64,000 bases of DNA from Aspidiotus rigidus (Eukaryota > Arthropoda > Insecta > Hemiptera > Diaspididae), in contig JAVHKY010000052.1 in NCBI GenBank assembly GCA_035079385.1, forward strand, positions 1,612,001 through 1,676,000, read 5' to 3'. Positions 1 to 12,330 of the stretch are shown piece after piece. The translations under genes were made by a program, and so were the position numbers. Every line of letters starts with the position of its first letter. Position 1 is the stretch's first letter. Under the pieces are notes generated by a model. It saw only the letters and a program-made list of their open reading frames with translations. It had not been told where the DNA came from and did no database searches.

Positions 1-3000
1 CATTTAAAACAGAATAGAAGTTTGTACATAACACAACCGATGAGCGAAAGAAAAGTTGATTTTGTAGATTTATCAATTGTTGTAAGGAGATGACATATCG
101 TGAAGGGGTTGTTGACACGTTCCTGTAGAATGAAACTAAATGTTTGAGCTTTGAAAAAAGGAAAAGGGGAGAGTTAAGAGGTGAAAATTGAGTAGTGCTG
201 AGTAAATCCCATTAAATATGTGTTATGGTCACATCCTTGGTTAATTCGTTCAATCGCAACCTCCATAACTCATATACCAAATAACCACCCTTAAAGTTAT
301 TACACCGCTGAGGAGAAGTTGAGGTAAGTTTGAGTGGCTCCTGAGTAATACTCAGATCCCACTCAAACTCGGTATCAATATTCAGGATGGCATAAACAAC
401 ATTTTGTGCGAATTGCAATTTAATCCGACAATTAGAAAAAAAATTGAGAAATTTTTCACAGGATTATTCTTTTTTCACATTTCTTGATTTAATACAGAAT
501 AGAAATTTGTACATATCAGGACAGATGAGCGAAAGAAAAGTTGATTTTGTAGATTTATCAATTGTTGTAAGGAGATGACATATCGTGAAGGGGTTGTTGA
601 CACGTTCCTGTAGAATGAAACTAAATGTTTGAGCTTTGAAAAAAGGAAAAGGGGAGAGTTAAGAGGTGAAAATTGAGTAGTGCTGAGTAAATCCCATTAA
701 ATATGTGTTATGGTCACATCCTTGGTTAATTCGTTCAATCGCAACCTCCATAACTCATATACCAAATAACCACCTTTAAAGTTATTACACCGCTGAGGAG
801 AAGTTGAGGTAAGTTTGAGTGGCTCCTGAGTAATACTCAGATCCCACTCAAACTCGGTATCAATATTTAGGATGGTATAAACAACATTTTGTGCGAATTG
901 CAATTTAATCCGACAATTAGAAAAAAAATTGAGAAATTTTTCACGGGATTATTCTTTTTTCACATTTCTTCATTTAAAACAGAATAGAAGTTTGTACATA
1001 ACACAACCGATGAGCGAAAGAAAAGTTGATTTTGTAGATTTATCAATTGTTGTAAGGAGATGACATATCGTGAAGGGGTTGTTGACACGTTCCTGTAGAA
1101 TGAAACTAAATGTTTGAGCTTTGAAAAAAGGAAAAGGGGAGAGTTAAGAGGTGAAAATTGAGTAGTGCTGAGTAAATCCCATTAAATATGTGTTATGGTC
1201 ACATCCTTGGTTAATTCGTTCAATCGCAACCTCCATAACTCATATACCAAATAACCACCTTTAAAGTTATTACACCGCTGAGGAGAAGTTGAGGTAAGTT
1301 TGAGTGGCTCCTGAGTAATACTCAGATCCCACTCAAACTCGGTATCAATATTTAGGATGGTATAAACAACATTTTGTGCGAATTGCAATTTAATCCGACA
1401 ATTAGAAAAAAAATTGAGAAATTTTTCACGGGATTATTCTTTTTTCACATTTCTTCATTTAAAACAGAATAGAAGTTTGTACATAACACAACCGATGAGC
1501 GAAAGAAAAGTTGATTTTGTAGATTTATCAATTGTTGTGAGGAGATGACATATCGTGAAGGGGTTGTTGACACGTTCCTGTAGAATGAAACTAAATGTTT
1601 GAGCCTTGGGAAAGAAAACGGGAGAGTTAAGAGGTGGAAATTGAGTAGTGCTGAGTAAATCCCATTAAATATGTGTTATGGTCACATCCTTGGTTAATTC
1701 GTTCAATCGCAACCTCCATAACTCATATACCAAATAACCACCCTTAAAGTTATTACACCGCTGAGGAGAAGTTGAGGTAAGTTTGAGTGGCTCCTGAGTA
1801 ATACTCAGATCCCACTCAAACTCGGTATCAATATTTAGGATGGTATAAACAACATTTTGTGCGAATTGCAATTTAATCCGACAATTAGAAAAAAAATTGA
1901 GAAATTTTTCACCGGATTATTATTTTTTCACATTTCTTGATTTAATACAGAATAGAAGTTTGTACATATCAGGACAGATGAGCGAAAGAAAAGTTGATTT
2001 TGTAGATTTATCAATTGTTGTAAGGAGATGACATATCGTGAAGGGGTTGTTGACACGTTCCTGTAGAATGAAACTAAATGTTTGAGCTTTGAAAAAAGGA
2101 AAAGGGGAGAGTTAAGAGGTGAAAATTGAGTAGTGCTGAGTAAATCCCATTAAATATGTGTTATGGTCACATCCTTGGTTAATTCGTTCAATCGCAACCT
2201 CCATAACTCATATACCAAATAACCACCCTTAAAGTTATTACACTGCTGAGGAGAAGTTGAGGTAAGTTTGAGTGGCTCTTGAGTAATACTCAGATCCCAC
2301 CCAAACTCGGTATCAATATTTAGGATGGTATAAACAACATTTTGTGCGAATTGCAATTTAATCCGACAATTAGAAAAAAAATTGAGAAATTTTTCACCGG
2401 ATTATTCTTTTTTCACATTTCTTCATTTAAAACAGAATAGAAGTTTGTACATAACACAACCGATGAGCGAAAGAAAAGTTGATTTTGTAGATTTATCAAT
2501 TGTTGTGAGGAGATGACATATCGTGAAGGGGTTGTTGACACGTTCCTGTAGAATGAAACTAAATGTTTGAGCCTTGGGAAAGAAAACGGGAGAGTTAAGA
2601 GGTGGAAATTGAGTAGTGCTGAGTAAATCCCATTAAATATGTGTTATGGTCACATCCTTGGTTAATTCGTTCAATCGCAACCTCCATAACTCATATACCA
2701 AATAACCACCCTTAAAGTTATTACACCGCTGAGGAGAAGTTGAGGTAAGTTTGAGTGGCTCCTGAGTAATACTCAGATCCCACTCAAACTCGGTATCAAT
2801 ATTTAGGATGATATAAACAACATTTTGTGCGAATTGCAATTTAATCCGACAATTAGAAAAAAAATTGAGAAATTTTTCACCGGATTATTATTTTCTCACA
2901 TTTCTTGATTTAATACAGAATAGAAGTTTGTACATCACACAACAGATGAGCGAAAGAAAAGTTGATTTTGTGGATTTATCAATTGTTGTAAGGAGATGAC

Positions 3001-3040
3001 ATATCGTGAAGTGCTTCATTGCCCGTTTTTATGGAATGAG
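1..3040. repeat. Satellite array, ~485-bp units (six full copies plus a diverged end copy)
   Basis: Head-to-tail units of 483-485 bp begin near 1, 483, 968, 1453, 1937, 2421 and 2905; the array is cut by the left edge of the window. Three subtypes can be told apart. Units at 483 and 1937 begin with a GATTTAATACAG variant, while those at 1453 and 2421 carry a GCCTTGGGAAAG variant, so the array has higher-order structure. Each complete unit holds the same 68-codon minus-strand open frame (for example 212-418 and 697-903) with only a few residue changes between copies. Because the units are nearly identical throughout, that frame is probably carried passively. The last unit diverges after about 3010, which marks the array edge. 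A poly-T run of about 27 bases follows at ~3198. Confidence 0.95.
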
Positions 3041-4689
3041 AAGTAGAGTTTGAGCCTTAGCAAAGGAAGCGGAGTGAGTTCAGAGGTCGAATTCAAGTAA
3101 AATGAATGTTGGGTCCGTGAATGATCCATAAATCTTGTGTCTTTATACAGCTGGAAATGACTTTTAATTGGCATTAATTTAGTTTCTTCGTTACCACCAC
3201 GTGTTTTTTTTTTTTTTTTTTTTTGGACAGAAGACGACTTTTCAACTGTGAGTGTCATTGGAGAAAGCTGGGTACATTCTGCGCGAGTGAAAGTATTGAC
3301 TATATGAATGACTCGTATCTTTGTTGTCGACCTCAAATTTTTGCATAAATTTCAGTATTGGTCGTTTTTGTTCTCATTTGTGCAATATTGAAAAATTCGG
3401 AAATTCGGAATGAAATGGTACCTAAGTACATTACTGTACGGGCAGGGAAAGTAAGGAATATCGCAAGGAGTTCAATGTTTACAACACGAGCAAAGCGAGT
3501 GTAATAATTTGAACGAGTTGCGATACTTACTTGCTGTCCGTACTGTAGGATATTTTTTTAATCACATACGTCGAAAGTACGTTTATTTTAGACAGCGAAA
3601 ACTTCCGTTTGTTAAACGTTTCACACCCTAATGTCATCAATTTAGCCCAACAGTGGTGATAGAAACGAACTTTCGTACACTGTATCGACGCTTATGGAAA
3701 TGCGATTTTTGTTCACTTTTGTTACCTATAAGTTGAGAAAAAATATGTAAATTACTGATCAGTAATAAAAATAAATTGTAACAAATAAATAACAAGTATA
3801 TTTGTCTTTTCTCTCTAAATAAACAAATAAAATAATCTGTCACTCCCTTGTATAAATATCTTGTGTAAATTTCGTTCTCAAAAGTTGTGCAATTGATTTA
3901 TTCCTATACGGAAAATTGAAAGGTTAGGTTAACACAGAAATGATCGCGCATTGATTTTCAACCAGTCTGTACAAAGAGTACATCCCCGTTATTAAACGGT
4001 CATTAAACCCTACTGAACCCTACGTATCCGTGTGATGTAAAGGCGTTCTTTTCTTCTCCTCAATGTGTATCTTTGGGATGTGTGTGTGGTCGATTTCTTC
4101 TGTCACGGTTAGTACAGGATCGATGCGTTTAAAAATAGAATACAGGTCAAGAAACCGTCTTCCTTTCCTCGTTCATCAGTTTTACCGATCATAGGATGTA
4201 CTGTACCCCATCGGACCGTCGGACCACGAAAAAATCAGCGGAGATTTTTTTTTTCTTTGCATTTCATAGCATATAGAGTACGTTTGTAGGATTTTCTAAA
4301 GTTTAATGTTTCTTTATATATGTGTAAGACGACAATTAATTATATTCGCGAAATCTTTTATTCTTGATTTATGTGAGATACATAAATGGTGAAATAATGT
4401 TCCTTTACGGATGCAAAAAAATACAATCCAAACTACAACCTATATCAATTACAAAGAAGCACGGAAGAACCGTACATCAATACTTTAATTTTTATCAGGC
4501 CGAGTCGGACAGGATACGACAGTGATGGAGCGTAGTGGGTAATGCAAGATGCATCGTGTATGCGTCTTTACATATGTATGTGTGTGCAAATTTTGTCCTG
4601 GGTCATTTTTAAGAAAAAAAGATTCATCCATTTATAAGAATATCAGTCTTAGAAGGCTGACAATAGATGGCAAAGTGAGCGAAAGATGT
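3041..4689. other. Unannotated AT-rich spacer
   Basis: Lies between the satellite edge and the Penelope-like relic. I see no open frame with recognisable domains, no RNA gene and no clear inverted repeat. Short poly-T runs are present near 3198 and 4247. Confidence 0.5.
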
Positions 4690-5160
4690 TGGTTCTAAAG
4701 AAGGAGAGAAATGGTGAGATCGAGATATATGATGGAGAGACTATCTAGTTCTAGCGTGAAATGGATGTTCTGATGAATGGAATTTAAGTGAGAAAGAAGG
4801 GATTTGAGACCGGACGACACGCCATTCCAAATACAAAAAATGTTGTCAACAAAACGAAGCTAAAGAAGAATGTAAGGTTCAGGGAGAATTGTCCTGTTAG
4901 GAGATCCGATTCAAACTTGCCCATAATAACGTTGGCGACGAGCGAAGAAGGAGGCGCGCCCATTTGAAAGCCATTGGGAAATTTGTAAAAAACATCCCAG
5001 TAAAGACACATTTTCTTGTTCAGATATGAAGAGGTAGGGCGCGGAACTCGGAGATCATGATAAGATTGGAGGTGAGGAGATCCAGTATGCAGCCAATTTT
5101 CTGAGCGACCAGGTTATCATTGTGCTTGAAAGAAATGAGTGAGGAGTCTTGATGAAAGGA
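4690..5160 (-). pseudogene. Penelope-like element reverse transcriptase relic
   Basis: The minus strand encodes a broken reverse transcriptase. At 4784-5011 an open frame carries NGFQMGAPPSSLVANVIMG, the motif before the catalytic site in Penelope-type enzymes. A frame change near 4860 then brings RFVDNIFCIWNG, a version of the catalytic YVDD motif with both key positions altered (F-V-D-N). This continues into a stretch ending LDLTI near 4690, the usual position of motif E. Upstream (5020-5160, same strand) there is degraded RT-like coding. The family relies on this RT for target-primed retrotransposition. The frameshift and changed active site show that this copy is dead. The intact ends of the element and the GIY-YIG endonuclease are not visible. 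Confidence 0.7.
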
Positions 5161-5689
5161 AGTGTCTTCTACTTGAGAAGTGATTTAATGATACACTGAA
5201 AAAATCAAATTTGGGGTGTGGTAACTGTTTCCTCATACACTGTACTGGTTTTTATATTTTAGAGAAGGTTACCATCCACAAGGACTGTAGTCAATTTATT
5301 GTATACATTGAGTACATGAAGTTCAGGCACTGAGACTGCAAGACATTTTTTTTTTTTTTTTTTTTTTTAGTACATATTGTTTGCGTTTATTACCTACTAA
5401 ATGTGAATGGAACAAATTGCAAAATTTTTAGAAATCCAACCTAAGTAAGGACGGGTACCATATGAGAGAAATTTTAGTTCATGGTACCTAATACTTAGTA
5501 GCTGAAACAAAATGAAGAGTTTTGTCCTGATTACAATATAGTAGTTAATGTAAATAGGAAACTAGACGATACTTCCAGGAATCAAACATAAACCTGAAAC
5601 TATTCACACAAATAGTAAAACTTCTGGATGAACAAATCTTTCTACACTGTACAATCATGGTTTGGCTAAAAATGATTCTCTTGCTTTAT
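5161..5689. other. Spacer with poly-T tract
   Basis: AT-rich DNA between the RT relic and the second satellite, with a poly-T run of about 23 bases near 5347. No gene or recognisable element is seen. Confidence 0.4.
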
Positions 5690-8600
5690 TCTGGTCAATT
5701 TCTAGAAGCTATGTCATGACTTGGCGAAAATGAAGCTACTTGTAAAACCAAGATGAATTTCTCCAATAAATTATGGTTTAACTCTATATGTTCACCCATA
5801 ATCTGCCTACTCTACTGTTACAGTTCAGCTGGGAATAATTCTGTCTCTTAAATCTGGTCAAGTACTAGCCCCTATGTCATTGCTTAGCAAAAATGAAGCC
5901 TCTAGTGAGACCAAGATGAATTTTTCCAATAAATTATGGGTTAATACTCTATGTTCAGCCATAATCCTACTATACTGTAATGTTGAAGTTTCGCTGGCAA
6001 TAATAATGTTTCCCAATTCTGGCCAAATACTAGTCCATATGTCACAGCTTGGTAAAAATGAAGCCTCTTGTAAAAGCCAGATGAATTTTTCCAATTAATT
6101 ATGGCTTAACAATCTATGTTCACCCATAATCTTCCTACTCTACTGTTGAAGTTTAGCTGAAAATAATACTGTTTCCAAATTCTAGTCAAGTACCAGTCCA
6201 CATGTCATAGCTTGGCAAAAATTAAGCCTCTTGAAAAGTTAGATGAATTTTTCCCATAAATTATGGGTTAACACTCTATGTTCAGCCATAATCTTACTAT
6301 ACTGTAATGTTGAAGTTTAGCTGGAAATAATACTGTGTCCCAATTCTGGTCAAATACTAGCCCATATCTCACGGCTTAACAAAAATGAAGCCTCTAGTGA
6401 GACCAAGATGAATTTTTCCAATAAATTATGGGTCAACACTCTATGTTCACCCATAATCCTTGTACTGTATTGTTGCAGTTCAGCTGGAAATAAGTCTATT
6501 TCTCAATTCTGGGCAAGTACTAGTCCCTATGTCAGAGCTTAGCAAAAATGAAGCCTTTTTGTAAAAGCCAGATGAAGTTTTCCAAAAAATTATTGGTTAA
6601 CACTCTATGTTCACCAATAATCTTCCTACTGTACGGTTAGAGTTCAGCTGGGAATCATTCTGTTTCCTAATTCTCGTCAAGTACTAGTCCCTATGTCATA
6701 GCTTAGCAAAAATGAAGTCTCTTGTAAGACCGAAATGAATTTTTCCAATAAATTATGAGTTAACATTCCATGTTCACCCATAATCTTTGTACTGTACTGT
6801 TGCAGTTCAGCTGGAAATAAGTCTATTTCTCAATTCTGGTCAAGTACCGGGCCACATGTTGTAGCTTGGCAAAAAAAAAGCCTCTTGAAAAGTTAGATTA
6901 ATTTTTCCCATAAATTATGGGTTAACACTCTCTGTTCGCCCATATTCTTCCTGCTCTACTGTTACAGTTCAGCTGGGAATAATTCTATATCCCAATTTGT
7001 GACAAGCACTAGTGCCTATGTCAGAGCTTAGGAAAAATGAAGCCTCTTGTAAAACCCAAATGAATTTTTCTAATAAATTATGGGTTAATACTCTATGTTC
7101 AGCCATATTCTTACTATACTGTAATGTTGAAGTTTAGCTGGAAATAATACTGTGTCCCAATTCTGGTCAAATACTAGTCCATATGTCACAGCTTGGCAAA
7201 AACGAAGCCTATTTTAAAAGCCAGATGAATTTTTCCAATTAATTATGGGTTAATACTCTATGTTCACCCATAATCTTCCTACTCTAATGTTACAGTTCCG
7301 GTGGGAATAATTCTGCCTCTTAATTCTGGTCAAGTACAAGTCCCAGTGTCAAATCTTAGCAATAATGAAGACTCTTGTAAGACCAACAATATGAAGACTC
7401 TTGTAAGACGAAGATGAATTTTTCCAATAAATTATGGTTTAAAACCTTCATGTTCACCCATAATCTTCCTACTTTACTGTTACAGTTCAGCTGGGAATAA
7501 TTCTGTCTCTTAATTCTGGTCAAGTAAAAGTCCCTATGTCCATACTTAGCAAAAATGAAGGCTCTTGTGAGACAAGATGTATTTTTCCAATAAATTATGG
7601 TTAAGCACCTTCATATTCACATATCAGGGCCTGTCACCCATAATCTTTCTACTGTAATATTGAAGTTTAGCTGAAAATAATACTATTCCCCAATTCTGGT
7701 CAAGTACTAGGCCCTATATCATTGCTTAGAAAAAATGGAGCCTCTAGTGAGACCAAGATAAATTTTTCTAATAAATTATGGGTTAAAACTCTATGTTCAG
7801 CCATAATATTACTATACTGTAATATTGAAGTTCAGCTGGAAATAATACTATTTCCCAATTCTGTCCAAATACTAGTCCTTATGTCACAGCTTGGTAAAAA
7901 TGGAACCTCTTGTAAAAGCCAGTTAAATTTTTCCAATAAATTATGAGTTAACAATCTATGTTCACCCATAATCTTCCTACTGTACTGTTACAGTTCAGCC
8001 GGGAATAATTCTGTTTCCTAATTCTGGTCTAGTACTAGTTCCTATGTCATAGCTTAGCAAAAATGAAGTCTCTTGTAAGACCGAGATGAATTTTTCCAAT
8101 AAATTATGACGTAGGGTCTCGTACTAGACCAGAATTGGTAAACAGTATTATTTTCAGCTAAACTTCAATATTACAGTAGAAAGACTATGGGTGACAGGCC
8201 CTGATAGGTGAACATGAAGGTATTAAACCATAATTTATTGGAAAAATTCATCTTGGTCTTACAAGGGACTTCATTTTCGCTGAGATTTGACATAGGGACT
8301 TGTACTTGACCAGAATTAGGAGACAGAATTATTCCCAGCTGAACTATAACAGTACAGTAGGAAGATTATGGGTGAACATAGAGTGTTAACCAATAATTTT
8401 TTGGATAACTTCATCTGGCTTTTACAAAAGGCTTCATTTTTGCTAAGCTCTGACATAGGGACTAGTACTTGCCCAGAATTGAGAAATAGACTTATTTCCA
8501 GCTGAACTGCAACAGTACAGTACAAAGATTATGGGTGAACATAGAGTGTTAACCTATAATTGATTGGAAAAATTCATCTTGGTCTCACTAGAGGCTTCAT

Positions 8601-9449
8601 TTTTGTTAAGCCATGACGAAGGGACTTGTACTTGACCAGAATTGGTAAACAGTATTATTTTCAGCCAAACTTCAACATTACAGTAGAAAGATTATGGGTG
8701 AACATGTTTATCAAAGTGAAGCCTCTAGTGAGACCAAGATGAATTTTTCCAATAAATTATGGGTTAACACTCTATGTTCACCCATAGTCTTTGTACTGTA
8801 CTGTTGCAGTTCAGCTGGAAATAATTATATTTCTCAATTCTGGGCAAGTACTAGTCCCTATGTCAGAGCTTAGCAAAAATGAAGCCTTTTGTAAAAGCCA
8901 GATGAAGTTTTCCAAAAAATTATTGGTCAACACTCCATGTTCATCCATAATCTTCCTACTGTACGGTTACAGTTCAGCTGGGAATAATTCTGTTTCCTAA
9001 TTCTTGTCAAGTACTAGTCCCTATGTCATACCTTAGCAAAAATGAAGTCTCTTGTAAGACCGAGATGAATTTTTCCAATAAATTATGGTTTAACACTCCA
9101 CGTTCACCCATCAGGGCCTGTCACCCATAATCTTTCTACTGTAATGTTGAAGTTCAGCTGAAAATGATACTGTTTCTCAATTCTGGTCATATACGAGTCC
9201 CTATGTCAAGGCTTAACAAAAATGAAGTCTCTAGTGAGACCAAGATGAATTTTCCCAATAAATTATGGTTTAACACTCTACGTTCACCCATCAGTGCCTG
9301 TCACCCATAATCATTCTACTGTAATGTTGAAGTTTAGCTGAAAATAATACTGTTTCCCAATTCTAGTCATGTACAAGTCCCTATGTCATAGCTTAGCAAA
9401 AATGAAGTCCCTTGTAAGACCAAGATGAAATTTTCCAATAAATTATGGG
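5690..9449. repeat. Satellite array, ~165-bp units, with an inverted internal block
   Basis: About 23 diverged monomers of 160-170 bp, recognised by the recurring TTTTCCAATAAATTATG motif (near 5760, 5919, 6414, 6735, 7063, 7419, 7762, 8090, 8745, 9070, 9250 and 9430). Most monomers contain a short hairpin: ATTATGGGT followed about 15 bases later by its complement ACCCATAAT. From about 8110 to 8705 the monomers run on the opposite strand, and orientation then switches back. Some monomers carry an extra CAGGGCCTGTCACCC segment (near 7627, 8190, 9115 and 9295), giving a higher-order pattern. Open frames of 66-84 codons here are by-products of the repeat. Confidence 0.92.
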
Positions 9450-11900
9450 TAAAACACCAGGCCAGAGTGAAGGGGGTCAGTGTCGATGTTGATGTGATGG
9501 TTTGGAGGAAACTCACAAGGAGCATTCTGGATTCCATCACTTTTTCTCCCCACAGATGTGATCCGTGATGTTTGTATGTGTTGGATCTGTCCCCCATTTC
9601 CTGGGGAAGTCCTCCCCCCAATTTGCTCAGACCTTGCGCCCATAGGGCTTCAGTCCATTGTTTTACAACCCTACCTCATGTTAAGGGTTGCTTGTGAGGC
9701 TGATTAACCCCGTTCTCGTTGATGAGGGCGTGGTCTTTACAAGGTGGAATGTAGTGATGGTAGAGGCTTTTATATTGGTGAGACCAGCCGCCAAATGAAG
9801 GTGGGAGGAGCTGAGCACCTGAAGTCTTGAAATAAGGGAGACCTAGGGGAGTTAGCTTTTGCTGATAATTTAATATAGCGGCCACAGTTTCCGTGAGGGA
9901 TCGGAAAGGCTCCTCCATTAGGAGAACTCCTACCGTAAGTGCTTGAGCATAATTATAAAGATAATGCGTGATCTCAATACCAATGACATTACTGTAATTG
10001 AATCGTAGATCCCGGAAGATGGCCTGATTGAACTGGTTTATGATTCATAGCGGGATTTCTCGTTTGGTCAATCTTAATACCTTCTTTCTCTCCTCCGTTT
10101 GTCAGTTGCTTTCATTTTAGTCCGGAAGATAGTTTATTAACTGAAAGCGCGCGTTGTTTTAATTTTTTCGACGGTTTGCATTGTTTAGTCTCCCTTTGGA
10201 GTATTATTATTTTCGCTATTATTATGGATAACTGTAACGTAGAAGAACGTATTCGTTTAATTTTCCCCCTTCCTATCATATATAGCTCGAGAGTAGAAAT
10301 TTTTCCAAATTTTTAGCCGGACAGCGCAAGGCAAATTTCTAAAAAACCTCCCATGGAACAAGTTCTCTGTTAAATATTTTGACTCTCGAACTATATTGTA
10401 CTAGGCTCATAGTTGGTCTAGGCCTCCTTGAATTCTCGATACCAAATCCAATTTGACTCATAAAATAGGTTCCCAGCGTTCCTCGTTCAACTTCGTTAAG
10501 GAGCCGTCGTTTTTTTTTTCAGTTTCTTTCTTTATGTGATAGGAAGTAATTTTTTTCCAATTTCCAAGTCCCCCTCGTATCATATATAGCAGGGTGCTTG
10601 GGTGTATCCAGTATAACCGAAAAGACAGCCCTTTGAGTAACTAGATATACGATGCTTCATATACTAATTGGCTTATCCTCTTCGATGAGCCAGATTATGC
10701 AAGATGTCAAATACTACAAAGGATTCATTGTACGTGTTCCAGTACTTTTTAATAATTTCACCTCCTCGATGGCAAAATACAAGTCAGTAAGTGTTTTATC
10801 ATAAAATCCTGTCACTACTGGTACTAAGGAAAGATGAGTGAACCTCACTCAACCTGTATCTTCATTCAATAATCATTCATTAAAACATTTTTTTTCCTTA
10901 TATTTTTTTTTGTGATAGAAAAAATGTTTGAAACTTGTAGGTACATGAACCTATTTAAAATAAACGGATGCGTCTTTACTGTATTTCTTTTAGAAATTTT
11001 TCGGTTGTTTTTCAATGCCTAGGTAATTTATAAACTCTCTAGGCGCGTTGTACACGGTCTAGGAAGTTTGTAAAATAGAAGAGTTGGATTTACAAACTGC
11101 CGGTCGACATATTATACAATATTCTTACGGGCAACAATTATCAACTTGAATAGGTACTGAAGAAAATTTTCTGTAATGTGAAAAAGTATGTGGTGGGTGC
11201 GCTATGAATATATTGCTATCTGTCTATCCCTCAAAATCATACAAAGTGCTTATTGTACTTGAGAAGTTCTTGATAAAATTAGAAAGCGTTTGATACTAGG
11301 TAATGACTCATTTTTCAACTGCTCATTTAGCACAGTCACATAATTGTCTTTTTTAAAAATAGGTGTGAACTACGTTTATATCAATCAACTTTCTATCAAC
11401 ATAGGAAATCTCATTTACCTACTTCACTGAGTAAATAAACTTTTGAAAGAGAAAAAAATGATAATGCAAATGAAGAATACTACTCAATTATAGGTTCATT
11501 TGATTTTATATTTGAAATTCTGTGAACTACAGGAGAAGTACACGCAAAATAAGTTTATACTATTATGTGAAATTGTGGTATGACAATCTATCAAAATGAT
11601 AACGTTCTCTTCCATCGGACTACTCGCGTTGCAGCCAATGTTCTTGTGGTACACATTGCTGACTGCATGGTCATCATTAATTCGGTTGTCATAGATCAAG
11701 GAAATCCTGAAAAGGTTGATTTCATGATTAAAATAATAAAGATAGTGACAATACGAGCAATAAACAATTTAATAATAAAATGCAAGAAATTTTTCACTTG
11801 TTGAGAGATATTACAATTACAAAGAAATTGTCTGAAGAACAACACATAAAGACAACTGGGTGTAAATCCGAGGCCGACGGTATAATTGAAATAAGCAGTC
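9450..11900. other. Unannotated region, GC-richer at its left end
   Basis: Positions 9450-9960 are less AT-rich than their surroundings and hold minus-strand open frames of up to 84 codons that I do not recognise. The abrupt change at the satellite edge suggests a separate inserted sequence. From 9960 to 11900 I see only AT-rich DNA, with short phrases such as CATATATAG that recur elsewhere in the window (around 10280, 10580 and 58370). No RNA gene is evident. Confidence 0.4.
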
Positions 11901-11909
11901 TGAAATAGG

Positions 11910-12330
11910 GAATTATTGAGACTTCGCGCCGCCCCTAAAGACAATTCACGGACATCTTGTGCGGAGTTTGCTTCGGAAATCACCCTAAGGCTACATGGGC
12001 ATTTCATAAAAAATATGGAGGAGGGCAAGATAGTTGACTTTCATGAGTATGTCTAAAAATTTTGCCACGCCTTCCAAAATTTACACCCAGTTTTCCTCAA
12101 CATCTGCAAAGGGAAGAAAAATATTTGTCCATTCAGATCTTAAGGATGTAACACATGTTTACGTAAGAGTAGGAAGAGTCCAACGCCCGCTTGAAACACC
12201 ATACAAAGGACCATTTTGAGTACTTAAACAATTTAGAAAAAAAAAATGGTTGGGAATAAAAATTGGAGATGAGGAAGAAGACATTTCAATAAAGAAAACG
12301 CATCTTCGTCATTATGTGTATACCATAATC
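11910..12330 (+). pseudogene. Ty3/gypsy-type integrase C-terminal relic
   Basis: The plus strand reads as the end of a retrotransposon integrase with stops and frame changes. Around 11928-12050 there is a stretch beginning LRAAPKDN and including ITLRLHGHFI, matching the 'LGLR...LRLPGEF' region after the catalytic core. The frame at 12034-12219 contains KDVTHVYVRV and PLETPYKGPF, the hallmark C-terminal 'THVFVR...PL.PPY.GPF' segment. After a stop it continues as a short tail ending DISIKKTHL near 12320, the position of the usual 'VSIDRLKPA'. I infer a dead gypsy-like pol tail. LTRs were not found. Confidence 0.65.

Noticed and set aside
212..2839. Six 68-codon minus-strand frames as a tandem gene family
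   Set aside because: They are identical parts of satellite units with high identity throughout, and have no recognisable domain, promoter or splice context.
1..9449. CRISPR array
   Set aside because: Repeats are long adjoining satellite monomers without spacers in eukaryotic DNA.
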